Assembly: GCA_037951165.1 (NCBI GenBank)
Contig: JBBDHG010000151.1
Location: 1,868,001-1,932,000 of the forward strand
Length of the DNA: 64,000 bases
Source: Lophius americanus
Lineage: Eukaryota; Chordata; Actinopteri; Lophiiformes; Lophiidae
Direction of reading: 5' to 3'
Positions 26,001 through 41,000 of the stretch are shown here, in pieces (the stretch's first letter is position 1; each line of letters starts with the position of its first letter). The notes beneath the pieces are model-generated. The model was not told the DNA's origin. It made no database searches and worked only from the letters and a program-made list of their open reading frames with translations. Made by a program: the position numbers and the translations under genes.

Positions 26001-29000
26001 CCAGGCAGAGGTGGAGCTGAACTAAGAACCTTCTTACTGTGAGGCGACTGTGCTACCCACTCCACCTCTTTGCTGCCGGAAAAGCAACATAGGTGTAACA
26101 TTAGGTAACTGCACCAGTACCCGAAAATTCTAACAAAACTAAATGTCAGTGAAACAAAACCTCATAAGAAAGAAGAAAAGGATTACAGGCTTATTTTAAA
26201 TCCTAGGCTCAAAACATTTCAAATACAGCATCGGAGAAGATAATTACATGAATAACTCCGAAGAGGGAAAATTGTGTTTCCCATCATCCGGGTGAGAAAC
26301 GAGGTATTTACAACTAGAGTTTAGCATTTTTAAAAGTTAAGTGGGAATAGTAGGAGAGGGACTAAATTACATAGACGTTAGTTGAAAATTAAAGTCATAC
26401 TATGTCATTATGGTCATTGCCCAGGCGATAGCTATAACTGCGTTGCCCAGGTGGGTCTCTTAAATGCTAGCTATACAGAAGTTCGTTATTCTAAAAGTTA
26501 TTTGAGCTATTAAAAATCGTCATGGTGTGTGCTACATCTCTCACTACTGTTTTACCCATACCTTCAAAATGCTGGCCGAGGTCAAGTCTCAGCTGTGTTA
26601 CATTATGTTGTTGGATTCTTCCATATAAGGAAAGTGGCTAGACACCAGCAGTGACAGGGAACGACAGTGGTGGCCGAACTTACCCGTTAAAATGAGGCTC
26701 CATTACGAGTAGCCGGTCTGGCGTGACTTGATATTCTGCTATAATCTTTGTGTTTTGTTTCTTTTGCGTTCCTTGATAAAAGTAGACGGGTAGAACTGCT
26801 CTCCTGGCATCCTCGTTCTTATGTTAATGCAATAAAACGAAAATAAATAGTACATCGAACAGTGACCAAATAATTACAATTATGTTTAAGAAAAAACATG
26901 ACATGTCCCCGCCCACTCAGTCATTTTTCTATTACACGAATCAACACATCGTTTTTATACATGAACATGGAAACAAAGCGTTACGTTTGTATCAAGATAT
27001 ATTAAATACAACCAAAGTTATAAATAGCATTTAAGGATCTTGCATACCTGTGTAAAACACACTCATATTAGTTAAGCAATCTTGCATAGGGTTGGTTTCC
27101 ACATGCACAACTTTGAAAAGAATAAAAACTGAATTATGAATAAGTATTAGGCTAGCATGAGATTTCTAAATTAGCATGCTGTACACAAAATTAAGTGCGG
27201 TAAAAAATAAAAACAAATATATATTCCTCTTGTGACATTAACAACAACATTTTCAACCGATATAAGATCAGTTCTTTACATTGTTTTAGCCTTTTACCAT
27301 GTTTCAATATACTGTTAGCATGAGAACTAGCATAGTCTTACCTCTCCTTAATGAGGCTTGCAGCATTGAGGAAGTGATGTCATAGGATGTGAACTGTCAG
27401 GAAGTAACAGCACAGTTAAGACAATAAAAGCTTCAAAAAAATTAACGGCACAGATGAATATACATACAAGTGAAAATAACAATTATATATGGAAAGACAT
27501 TGACTTTTGATGTTTAAATAAATCTCTCCGTCGTCATGCCAGAAAAAATAAAAACATTTGTGGTTTCAAGTTATAATGTGATAAATTTCATGTCTTTGCA
27601 CGACAATACTCACTTTATAACGTGATTAGTTTCACATATTTATATATCACCTAAAAATTTGAAAGTTATCATGTAAAAATTAGAAAATTAATTTTTTTTC
27701 AAATTTCTGGCAGGACAGAAAAAACGTTTCCATATAAATCTGTACACATGCAAAAAAAAAAAAAAAAAAACACACAGAACGCTGAGGTTGAGGATCTCAA
27801 CCCCTCTGTCGGTGTCACATGACCTCAGTATTTTTACACCTTCACCCTCTTCGTTTAGTTTATGACACAAATGAATAAGCGATATCAGACCTACTCGACT
27901 TAATAGGTTGGTTTTAGTCTTTGAATATGATTTTTTTTGAAACACATAACACCACCGACACCATAATTTACACAGGACAAGAATCCGCTGCTTTGGCGGA
28001 GAATGTGTTCTTCAGCTTTCGCTTATAGATGAAAAACACATAACCTCTTTGTGAACTCGGCCATCTGGATGAATTATGAGGGTCTAATCGGTGACCCCCG
28101 AGAGCCTAATTCAAACTCATTGCTAGAATGTGTCAAGGGGCTCGAGGAAGTGCCGGTGTGGTGTTCGGCTCGGCTCGCCCGCCGTTGTTTTAATGGCAGA
28201 TGAGAGATTAATGGCCATCTAATGACTGTTGGGAGGACACAGCGCAACAATAGAGTCCTGCAACAACGCGCGCAAAGTACATTAGCCGGTCGAGGCGACT
28301 ATCTATGCACATATACAAACATGCTTGTGAAAAGTGTGCACACGCAGACACATTCGGCGAGTCCCCGGACACAGGAAGGCGTTCGTGGACAGATGCATGC
28401 AGAGTGAAAATGAAAGTGACTTCTATTGATTTGTCATTATAGAAGTTCGCAGTGGTCTGCCAATCGGAGCGGCCCGCCTCATCGCAAGCGAAACAAAACG
28501 GAGTGTATTCTCAACCCCCCAACCCCCCAGTTTGAGTAAAGGAGGCTAATTTATGCATTGGCGGCGTGGCGTGCGAGGAACAAGAGCGCGGCGGCGGGGC
28601 CGGATGCTCACTCGTAGATCGTGGTAATTGTGACTGGGTTGCTAGGGACGTCGGGGGTAATGAATGTCTTGTTGATGCAGTTTGTCATAACCCGTGCCGT
28701 CTATGGCAGAGAGCCTATTAGTTAAATTCAGACACATTGGTTCTGCCGTGATGAACGAGCCCGCCAGACAAAAGGCTTTCGTCATTTTACGAGAGGAGTC
28801 GAAGAAAAAATGCCGGGTAGGAGTAGATGTTGATTGAAACTGAGGTTTAAACCAGGCGTGGCGAAGCGAGTGTCTTAAATTTAGGCTAACTACATGCAAA
28901 TAAGGAGGAAATAATGCTTTTAATTGGAGTTCTTAACTCTTCATTGACAATCCAGTCTTTGGTTATTTTCCCCTCGGTGTCAGCGGCAAACACACTTTTG

Positions 29001-32000
29001 TGGTCGTCTTATGAATAAACTAATACGCTCATATAGTTATTCCACTTAAAGAGAAAGCAGAAAACAACTCAAATCATGCATCATCCAAAGGTTCTACCGC
29101 CGGGAAATAGCTGCGTTCATGAAGCCTAATTGAAAGGAAGCCGGCGTTGAATACGAAAGCGGCGCGAGGAGCAGGAAATGAGCTGGTTCTTAATGCATTC
29201 GCCGACAGATGATAACCTTTGATTTCCCCCCACTTACATCAGAAATGGCTGCTTGGAATGACAGTCACAAGTCAACAGTCTCTGATGTCTGCGGATGCGC
29301 TCCTACTCCCGCCGTTGTTAACGCCCGGGTGAGGGGAAGAACGAAAGAGGAGAAAACCCTTGAGAGATAGAAAAAAAAAAAAAAAAAAAAAAAAAGCACA
29401 TAGGTAAGAATAGTGAGCGCTCCGACAAAACACAGCCCACTGAATCTAAATGAATTTGACTGACTCGTAGCGACGTTGACAGACGAAAGGGGGGGAATAT
29501 ATTGACAGCGAGACGAGAACAAACAGACGAGAATGAGAGAGAATATAAGCACCGATGAGATGAAAACTCCTTCAATCTATTTAAAGGAGGAGGGGGCTTT
29601 GTTATAGATGAACAGTAGATATGTACGTCTCTGTTGCGTCTCCTCAGCAAGGGCTGAAATCAATACCATCAGAGCCAATACTACTTATTATCAATGCTTG
29701 ATCATTTCCACACCATAAGTCTAACTCGGCCTTTATCTTTTAGTGGTGCAGAGCAGATGTGAAAAGATATACAACACTCGCCCATTACATTAAAACCACC
29801 TGCCTCAAACCGTGCAGGGACGTCGTGTTTGACGTTGTTTGAGAACACATGGAGAAGATCCAAGATCCTTCCTCCATCTCCATACAGAAACTCTCCACCT
29901 CCTTCAGATCCTGAGGTCCAGGCTTGTGGCTCTCCTCTGCAGCACATCCCACAGATGTTCTGAGGGGTTCAGGTCAGGTGACTGGGATGGCCATGGCAAA
30001 AAAAAAATAAAAAAATGTTTATGATCTCTGAACCTTTCATGGGTTTGATTTTTAAGTGTGCTTCCGATCATCGTCCTGCTGGAAGCTCCAACCACGGCCC
30101 ACTTTAAGTTTCCTGACAGAGACTTTTGATTTTTATCCAGTATCTGCTGGTATTTGATGGAGTCCATGGAACCATGTCTTTAAGAAAGATATCCAGGACC
30201 TTTGGAAGGAAAAAAAGCCCCACACATTAGAGATCCACCAACGGACTTCTAAGTGGGTATGAGGGGCTTTTCTCTAGGCTTCCTTTCATGCTAAGCCACA
30301 CCCATCTGTGTCGTTTATTACCAAAAAGCTCTACATTGTCCTCGCTTGACCTTTGACCTTGTTCCAGTGAAAATCCCAGTGGGGTTTGTCAAACTGTAGG
30401 AGCTCTACCTCTTGTGTTGATGACAGCAGAGACTTTTTTTCTTGCTACCCTCCCAAACAGTTGGTATCGGTGTCGGCGCCATCTGAAGGTGGTTAGGGAG
30501 ACTTTCTGACTCCAATATTGAATTGAACTTTGCAATTCTCCAGCTGTAATCTTTGGAGTCTTTTCCCAGTCAAACCATCATCCTCACCTTGAGTTGGGTC
30601 AGTTTGCAGACAAGATTGTTGAAATCTCCAGTCTCTTTGAACTTCTTAATTATTGATCTTTCTGTTGACTGTTTAGAGATTTTCTTGTATCATTGCCAGA
30701 TCTGAGGATCTCTTCAAGTTTTCTTCATAAATCCTTGCTGTGTTCTCTGGCCTTTCCTATTGTGAAGAATTAGCCCTGTGTGACCTCATATTTATACCCT
30801 AAAACAGGAAGTTATGATATATATAACTGGTGAACAAAAGGCATAGTAAAGTTTTACGTGTCCGTCACTGCTTTCGTATTTACCAGCTAGGAAGATCACG
30901 TCATTTGGAAAAAATGTATGTTGACCTAAAAATATATGAAACATGAGACGACTAACAGTTATTATACTCTGGCGATTATAACAATCATTTTTAATGGATT
31001 GAGGAAAATATATGAAATATTCTTTTTTGTTTTGACACTTTGACACTCCACGGTGATGTAATGGTACATCATCAAACACAAAACAGCAGAGTCCATCTTG
31101 TTAAAGCATTTTTGAAGCCTGAACCCTCATGATGAAGAGCCTCAATGCGGGAAAAAAAACTAGCTGAAGGACGGAGCAACAGCCTGTTCGTTTTAGCAGA
31201 TAGCGTGGACGTGTGGGAAGCGCTACCCCTCTGTCGAAGCAAAAAACCATTTGAAGCATGCCACTCGCTTCGAAAAAGTTCATACATCTTCAACTTTTCA
31301 CTGAAGCGAAAAGATCCAACAGCTCAAACAAGCCGACGCTGTCCGGAGCGTCTCTTGGAAAAAAATACAAAGTCTAATCCACAGCACGCAGATACTGTGT
31401 GATGTAGAGGAGGCCGACCTGAGCGAAGCTACTTAACATCCGTCCCGACAGCAGCTATTTAATTCTCTCATCTCCTGCTGTCATTCGTCGGCCCTTCGTG
31501 CAGAACTAATTGGTTGTTTTTGCCTGTTGTGCATGAACCTGTGTCCGGGAATGAGTGACGGACACTCATTACAACTTGTACACACCGTCGCTGGCGTGGA
31601 CATGTGTGCATCATGAGTGCAGTTAAGCACATAAACATGGGCAGGAATACCTGAACCCTGCTCCTCCTAATAAGAGCACTAAGGAAAATCTCCTTGAACT
31701 TGTCGCCATAGCTCCTGTCACACCTCTCCTCCTGTCAAAAACACACCCCCTTCCACCCGCTCCCTCTCTGATTTGCATTTTGGTTAACACTCTAATTGCC
31801 TCTCATTAAATACCTTGTCACTTTGATTAATTGGTGAGATGCAGAAATGTAAAACAGCAGAGCATTACAATGCATAATGAACAGTTGCCGATTGAAAACG
31901 ACAAACAATCCGGCTTTTTAAAAAAAAAAGTAAACAGTGGTGAACTTCAGCAAGCCTTTGAAAAACAATCTGTTTGTTTTTTTAGGTCAAGATTTTCTAT

Positions 32001-35000
32001 TAAGAAAAAAAAAAAAAAAAAAAATATTGAGTTTTTGTCCCTCCTCTAGTCAATTTTCCATTTTCAGTTCCAGGGTTTGACTTAATAGACGGCCATAACG
32101 ACCCACTGTAACGAGACAGTGATTGCCCCGGTCAGCTGCAACAGCACTAAATGCAGACGCTTCTACAATCGGACACTACTTATCAACTTCCACTTGCTAA
32201 ATATAGACTAGCATGAATCAGATCCCAGCCAACAGCAGTCATTTACCGCAGAGAGGCGTCACACTCAGCTTATAACCGAGTATAATTGTGGTAAATCATA
32301 CATAACCCTCTCTCTGCCTGGTCTCACAAGAAGCTGTGGCATTCTTTTATCAGCTTTGAAACAGTGTGTGAGGTAATTATAGTGTTTTTCATTTTTCTGA
32401 ATACAGAGGCCTTATAAAAGTAAAGTAAGATAAAGTTAAACTTCAGTTTCACCACCCTTACAAAAAAGTAGCATGCACCCTTACAAAGCCTTGATGCACA
32501 AAAATCCTGTAGCATGAAGAGAAATTTTGAGGCAAAAATGTTTCACATAAGAAATGCTACCTAGCAATAGCTCCTTCCGCTCAGAGAATGCCACCAAGCC
32601 GATATGCTGCCCCCTATTTGTGAAGTAACACATCCACTCTGCCATCTAGTGTAATGTTTTAAATACTGTATGTGTTTAGCAGCGTTTGGTAAACAAAGAT
32701 ATAAGACAAGAAAGTCAATCTATCATCGAACCATTCACTTTACCGTCCTTGTTTGATGGCGTCCATTGAATTATTCTACTTTCCTTCGCTCTGTTGAATG
32801 CTAACTACTAGCTGGTGCTTTTTTTTTTAATATATACTTGGGTTGTACAATGGGCTAAAAGTAAAGAATATATAAATGTGATTGTCGGTGAAACACGTTC
32901 ACGTTCTTGAGTTGGTCTGGAGGCCGTCTGCTGACGACCCGTATTCTAGTCGTTTCGCGCAATGGCTAGTCAAAGTTGAAATCTCTCTTCAAATCAGAAC
33001 ATCCTAAAGCTTTCAAAATAAACTTTGATTAACTCCGCCATGGAGGTTATGTTTTTGCCTGGATGATTACATTTTGTTGGCGTTATGTCATGACTTCATG
33101 ACGTGACTACATAATGTTTTCTCAACCATGGCGAGATAAGGCACTTTTGGATATTTTTGGGGGGAATAACTCATAAATTAATTGATGAATTTGCATGAAA
33201 TTTTACCCAGAGTTATGTTTCGTCATAAACTAGGGTCGGTTACGTTTTGATGACATTACATCAACATCTTCTTAACTATCGCGAGATAGGGCACTTTGAG
33301 TTTTTTACATCATAACTTGGGTATGGATTTGCCTTGTCGGACTTTTGCCGTCTGAGCGCTGTCTAGTTTTAGATACATCATCTCAAAATCTCATCACAAC
33401 CAAATATTGAAACAAAGGCATGTACTATACTATAATAAGGCAGGACATGTTTTTCATAATAGTTTTATCTTTTATTACAGGTTTTAGAAGCCTGAAAATG
33501 TGTTGTAGGATGTAAGAAGTAAGAAGAAGAAAGATTTCTTTTAACTTCTACCATTCTGTTTTGCTAGCTCACACTGGGAGCCGTCAGGCATGCAACAAAA
33601 GCATGGCGGCATTCTCATATCGTAAAAGGCAAGGGTCAATGGGATTCAGTTGACTGAGCACGGGTCCACCAGTTGCACAGACTGTCACTCAAATTCATGA
33701 AACCATCATCTTCTTTGCTGGTGCTCCTCCAGGTGATATTACATGTCAAGAGACTTTTATTATTGAAATGAGACATTTACGACACAGAGCCCGAGCGTCA
33801 CATGAGAGACGCCTCTTGAATCACCTCAATGCAGCCAAAGGAGGAAGACCGCCATGAGATATGGAAGATTAAGGAAGCAGGGGCACGCCACCTGCGCACC
33901 ACAATATACCAATTTCCATAAATGTTAAAATAATCTTACTCGTATTGAGCTCAAGTTCACGAGTATCGTGATCTGGGGGCATTTCTGAATCAAGGCTCTC
34001 CGTCAGTGTCGCGCGCCGTGTCTTCGTGGGGGGAGACGAGGTAAGCTTGAATAGGCAGGCGGTCTCTCCACAGCTCATTGTTTCCCCGCTCCATTGTGAA
34101 CCTTTCAAATCTGAGATACCGGCATTATTCGGTCAGACATGCTTATTGCAGACGCCGGCATTGTGGAGCTGTTTTAAGTCTGCTGGGAGCTGATGTAATG
34201 TTTTGAGTGTGCGTGTATGCGGCTTGTGTGCATCCAGCTCACAATGACAGCATATCTGTCAGATTTAGCTGTGAGGTTGAGTGGTTTCCATCACGCTCTT
34301 ATCTCTGCGCAGCAAACACACACATACAAACCCTTATCTCTCGGCTTTTCTTATCGCTAATGTTTGTATTCAGAAGTGGAAAACACATTTAGCCATCTTA
34401 GTGGCCAACTGATTTCACCCAGCGATGCATTTAAAGGGTGACATGGACGTCTCGCAAGCATATTGAAAGCCTCACGCACTTTCTTTATTGGCTTTCGCCG
34501 TGTCCTTAGACACGTAGCAGCCACTCCCCCGCCCCACAATCCATCCTCATCATCACTGATGTGTGGAATGAATGCATTATAAGACCATGTTGTGTCAGGA
34601 AGTAAAATATGATTGCACATTTAATCTATTTTAATCCACTGGACCTTTAAAATCACATGTGTAGAAAGGAGGCAATGCTGGAAATTAAGATGGTCTCTTA
34701 TATTCTGCACTACGAAACCAAACTTATTTTGTCAAAACAGAGGAAAGAAGGGGGGAAATGCAGCTATTAAACTATAAAACTGATACATTTGGAATATCTA
34801 AGCTTAGCAAGAGATGAATTAACCTATGTTTTTAACTTCCTGTTTGTCAAGACGTTGTACTATATGGACATTGTTAGTTTATGCTAGCCTTAGAGAAATA
34901 AGTCATGTGACTTCCTCAGTCACACATTTCAATGTATGGACCAGAGTCCAGATCAAACAGCCTCACTTTGATCTTTTATTCTGACCAATGTGAGCCTCTT

Positions 35001-38000
35001 TGATCTGGACTCTGGTCCAAGGAAGAGGGTCCAGATCAAACTGAACCACGGTTTGGTTCTTTTACAGTATGCAGCATGCATTCTTACAGAACCTTGATGC
35101 ACAGAAATCCTGTAGTATAAAGAAAAATTTGCAAAAGGGTTTCAACCCGAGAATTGTTACCTAGCAATAGCGCCTTTTGCTCAGAGAATGACACGAGGAT
35201 GTTAATCTGTCCTCTGTTTGTGATGTAACACAGCAGCTTTGGCATCTAGTGTGATGTATCACAAACGTTATTGGCAGCGCTTTGTAAAAATAACACAAGA
35301 TAAGGAAATCAAACATTTACCTTCCTTGTTTGATGGAAGGTAAATCAGACAAGGAACCTAGTCAGATGTACCAATTTGAGTACATTTGAGGGGAACAGTG
35401 TACCTCACATTGTCCCTCTAATTTGAAGATTTTTTTGCTAATTCACTATGTTGAAGCTCGCAGCTTGCTAACTACAAGCTGCTGCTGCTGCTTTTTTTTA
35501 ATACATTTTTTTATTTAACTGGGTTGTACACTGGGCATAACGTAAAAAAAAAAAGAAAATAATTGGAACCTTCAGGCTTTCAGATCAATTGCCTTTGTAT
35601 GAGAAGAAATACAAATGGAAGAATATGGTCCTAATTAAGAAAGATATGGTCAGGTGAAGAACTCTAAAGTAAAACGCAAAAAACACAAAAAGCCAAAACT
35701 GTTATTTTCTGTGAGGATGAAGAAGGGCACTAGAGGACTCGCGCCAGTCGATTAAACCAACCGGTCATCAAGTCCAGGGATGACGGGGGGGTCGGTATGT
35801 CATAAAAAGTTTATAATTATGAAGAACATGATCTTTGGTTTGGACCTTGGTGCTGACCGTCAGGGTTGAGACTAAGACTGTTCATTCATGTGGTCTTCAG
35901 ATCTGATTCATGGATTTTTCACATTTAATATAGCAACTCAACTTCTAGCCAATTACCTCCGCCGACAACATTTGGAGAATTTTAAACTTTTTATGTAATT
36001 GTGTGCAAAGGCGGGTCCTGTGGACGGAAACAACTAATTTAATTTTAAAACTAAATGTGGGTTTGTAGGCATCTGCCCAGGCAAAGAAGCGTGGTTCATG
36101 GCGTCCCTATAGTAGGATCTATAAATTCACTTGCTGAAGGTACATTCTCTCCGAATGCCCTCTGCTTATCTCTATTGTTATTGCTTTCTGGCATTGATGG
36201 CGAGAAAAGATAAAAATGTTTTTTAAAGCATATCCCCAAGGTGTCTCAGAGCAATAAGAGACATACAAAGTTGACCAACGTGAAGGGAATGACATTTCAG
36301 TAACGCCTGCGTAGGCCAATCGATAATAACGGGCTGAAGACAAAGAAGAAACACCAACACGTGAACTACTGTATCGTCTGTCATCCCCAACTGTAGAGTA
36401 CTACGTTGAACCTTGACCTTTAGGAAGAGAGTTTGCAGACAAGAGGCTTTGGTTTGGGGCTACGGGGAATCATATTTTATTGGCAATGGTAACCTTTAAC
36501 TTGAGAGGTATATGAGGGCGGCACTTGACTGTTGGTTCATTACAGTCGTCCCGGCAGACCCCCGTGAACTGAGAGTATTTATAGCGTCTCACGGAGCTTT
36601 CGCCGTTATATCAGACGATGCCGTCTGTCCATCAGCCGGCCCACTGTAGCTCAGCTGAGTGATGAGAAAGGGAACATATAATCTAAATGAAATTACTCTA
36701 TGATATTGATGGAATTCAACGTCCACACATGTCTCGGTACATAGATTACCTCTGCCCATTTATGCTCTCCATGGCGACTCAAACAGAGCTACCGATAGAT
36801 GTGATGACAATCAAACTACAGGGATTCAGGGAAACGGACTTCCACAAAAAGCAGCAGCGGATTTAGGGATTCTCAAAGTCAACGATTATAAAAGGGTCGC
36901 AATTCGCGCAGAGTGGCCAAGTATACACCGATCAGCCATAGCATTATGTGCCCCATGTTCACCACTTAACCCTGGAAGCCCATGACCCTGTTGCTGGTTC
37001 ACTGTCTCCCTCCTTGGACCGCTATCTGCTGCAAACCGTGATTACCCAGCAAGACCTGCACATCCGGAGATGCTCTAACCCAGTCGTCAAGCCATCAAAA
37101 TTGGGCCCCTGTTAAACTCAATTAAAATCCTAATCCTTAAATTTGCCCGTTTTTCCAGCTTCCAACACACCGAGGACAAAACGTGTCCACTTCTATACCA
37201 GATTTACCCAACCAGTGACTAACTCCATTGTAACAAAATAATCAATTCTGAGGTCATAATGTTCTGGCTGATGCACATGTCCTTATTCACTAAGAGGTAA
37301 ATACATTTTACAGGTCATTCCAAGAAGCCTCTACGGCTTCGTCTCCATGCTGTTACCCACAGATGGACGCCGTTGTGTCCATAGTCTACATGAATTATGG
37401 CGTTTGTTTTATTTAAAGCCGTTTACACTGGAGCTGTAAATTGATAAACCATACATATGTCCTTGTGCGTGAGAATGCACAGCATAACAAAGCCATTAAA
37501 TTTGGTCACCATAAGGGACAATAATTGAGGTAATTGCTTAAGTCATCTCTCAACAGGGAGTCCATATATAGATGCAGATATTTTTAACATGTTTACATTT
37601 TGTTATCTTACTGTGTACTTTCTGACCTGGTAAAAGGGTCGGAGCTGCCCTGGTCTTGACCTTGGGGGACTTCTGCTCTCTCTCGCTCTCTCTCTCTCTC
37701 ATTTTCATTGGCTTTATTTCAATATATGCTATCCCTGCCAAGCATAATACTTCACACAAAGAGCAAATGACTTCATGTTACGAAGTTACTTAAGTTGAGT
37801 GTCAGCAGGAAGTAAACACAAGCTGATATAGGGAGCCATTTATTTTATTTCCGAGACGTTGTGGTTATTATCGAATCATGGCGTCCGCTGCAGCTCCATC
37901 GTGTTAATGCGATAACTCAATATCTATTTCATAGATCATTTTCAAACTTTATACCCACATAGAGCTTAGTGTGAGGAAGAACTGGATTGATTTTGGGATA

Positions 38001-41000
38001 GGTTGTTTGTATATTTGCGCCACTAGGTAATGCTTTTTTCCAAAAAATTTCAGGCCATAATTTCTAAGCCATTGGTCTGATTTAGTCTAAATTTGGAAAC
38101 TATGAATCGACTTGAGTGGGAGATTATCTACACAAAACACGACGTAGCCTCCTTACCGTTGGTCCGATTTATCCAAATTTACCTCAAATGAACTGCCACA
38201 AGGAGATCGATAATGTATTTGTCAACTTTTACTCTAATTATTCATTTTTTCTCAGTAGGGGGAGGTTTTATTTGAAAAATAAATCAATTATCTATCTTAA
38301 CTTCACTCAAGAGGATTGATTGAACAACACATTGGACTTTCGGGGATGTACCCTAGAATAGTTCCATTTCTTTATTTTCCCAATGTGCCTTTAGGACCTT
38401 TCTTGCTTTGTGGCTGGTTTCCGTCTCCTCGTTCGTAGTTTAATTATCCGTAATGTCTTGTAAATTTAGTGCACATGATGTATAAAATGTGTGCTACACG
38501 CAAACTTGTATGCACGCATAAAACCCGCGCATTCTAAGTCATTACCCCGGCCTTTGTCACATCTGCTGGCTATTAATCAGCCCCCAGTTAGCTCATCAAC
38601 AGGCAGACTGAAGCGAGGAGCAACAGCAGGTAAACCCGCTCGCAGGTCTGCACCATCGCTTACTGCCTCTCCGTGCATTCCCTCGGATTTGAGATGAATG
38701 TGTCCATCTGCTCCTCATTACAATTTAAAAAGGCTGTGGAACTTTTTCCTCACACTTTTTCTGCCACTCACGTATTTTGAAATAAGGTGATAAAATTAAG
38801 TTTGCGTGTGTGGCGGGTAACAAAAACGTAGAAATGAATCACAATCGTAGCTCCGGTTCGCAGCGGAATGTAGACTAGAAGTGCAAAACCTTCCAAACGT
38901 ATTGCGCCACTGAACAAATAAATGTCAATATCATGTTTTATTTGTTCACCTACTCATGCACAGGATTGTTGGCCTGTACAAACATCACATACTGCCCGCA
39001 TGACGCCCAATTTGCTGCTACTAACCTTCCACCAGGCTAAGACCTGAGGGATAAAATTAGATTCCAATTTGTTCTCTCAAGAACGCTGCTGACTCTGGGC
39101 CGGTTCTTCCACACTGTAAGCCTTTATCAAACAACGTGACACCTTCATATATCCAAAATCAATGCACACAATCAATGTCAGGCTGAAAATGAACTTGGCA
39201 TACGGAGGTTAAACTAATTGGGTTAAACTTAGTGTTGGAGAGGTGATGCATTCTGCAGGCGTGTGTAATCTCACAGCTGTCAGTATGTCACCGCCTCTCC
39301 ACTCAGTCCCTGGTGACCCAACCTTTTATGATCCTGAAAATTAAGTGGTTGCTGCTGCCGAAAACTGATATTCCCGGCGGAGCAGGGCTACCCCCGGTGC
39401 TCCTCCTCACCTTGCTGCTTATTTCCCCCAAAATTAGAATTAGAGCTGGGTGAATGTTAATTTCACATCATAATCACAATCATTTCAAACATTTACCCCT
39501 TGGTTAGTTATAATGAGCAATTATAGATTTTTTGCACTTATTCTTTGCACTGCCAGCAGAGCTCTTTGATAAAGTCAGCAATGTAAAAATGCTGCGCTAT
39601 AAAAAGATGGGGTATTTCTGCTGCTGATGAGTTGTTACTGTATTTTTTTCTCTTCCAGGAGAACCTAATGCAGATTGTTTATTTCTCAGGGTACAAATAA
39701 GGCTATTATACAGTCAAAAGGCATCCGTTGGTTCCATTTATAGTTTATACCGTAAATGTAAGACTTCCATTTATCTCCAATGTCCTACCCGACCGAGTGG
39801 CTGCACACATTCATGTTCCGAACCCTTTTTCTGGTATACGTCTTTTATACATTTTGGGCACCAAAGTTAGCGATAATGGCATAGAGTGTTTTTTTTTCTT
39901 CTTCTTGGTGTTTTAAAGTTGCTATGGGAGCCGTATCATATGCAAACCTATGCAAAGGCATCCATAACTTTTTTCCCTCTCCTTCAATCTTTTGTAAATT
40001 GTCTGGCATTTGTAAATGCTCCTGTTAGCAACAGTTGCATTGGAGAAGCACTTTGGTGCTTGTCAATCTCCATTTTATTGAGTCATGCACTCTTAATACT
40101 CAGCAGTGTGATTATTATTATGCAAGTGAAAGAGATTGAGGTGTAACCTCAGGGTGTCGAGACTGTTTTTAGGTAATAGATAGAAACTTCATTAATCCCC
40201 ACAGGGGGACTTTAAGATGTAGTAATGCAGTTTTATCCCCATAAGGTCAAGGATATTACGGAATTTTCATATCCGCCGCTTCCGCAGTAGATCCTTCATA
40301 CTAACGTAATATGGCAAAAACTTAATTAATCATTTTCTATATTTTAACCTTCATAAACCTTGGTGCAAGGAAGAAGTAGATTGATTTTGGGATAAGTTGG
40401 TTGAATAGTTCCACCACTCGGGGGAGCTAAGTCTCTTTTAAAACTTATAATCAGTCATAATAATAGTAATCATAATCAGTAATGAGCATGAATGACATTA
40501 TGGGTTTATCGGTTGTAAATGTGGAATTTCTTTTCTTGATTCCAATTAACTCCTCTTAATTTATAGTATTATTATTATTGATATTTTTCTAAGTGCTGGG
40601 CATGTACATTTGTATGTACTTTACATATATAATATAATATATATCATTTATAAAGGGATTTTTATCCCTCCAACAATTGCTGCAATAAAGAACGCACGGA
40701 GTCCCTATGAATGTGGCAGTACCCTAAAGGTTAGAGAAGGGCATTTTTTAATTGGTTGTCAGCAGTTACAACGTTGGAAACTGCTGGGAAAGAATACACT
40801 GCAGGTAAGAATAAGAAGCTGGTATGCAACGCACCACTTTAATCAGGAATTACTGCCAAAGTGCCCTTTACCATAGCACTTAATACGGAGTCGCTGCATT
40901 CAAAGCTGTTGGGTGTCGGTGCTGTGGAGACGTGTCAGGGTGCTGCAAGGCTGCCAGGTGTCATGTTGTTGCTGAAAAGAGCATGCGTGTCTTCCAGGTC

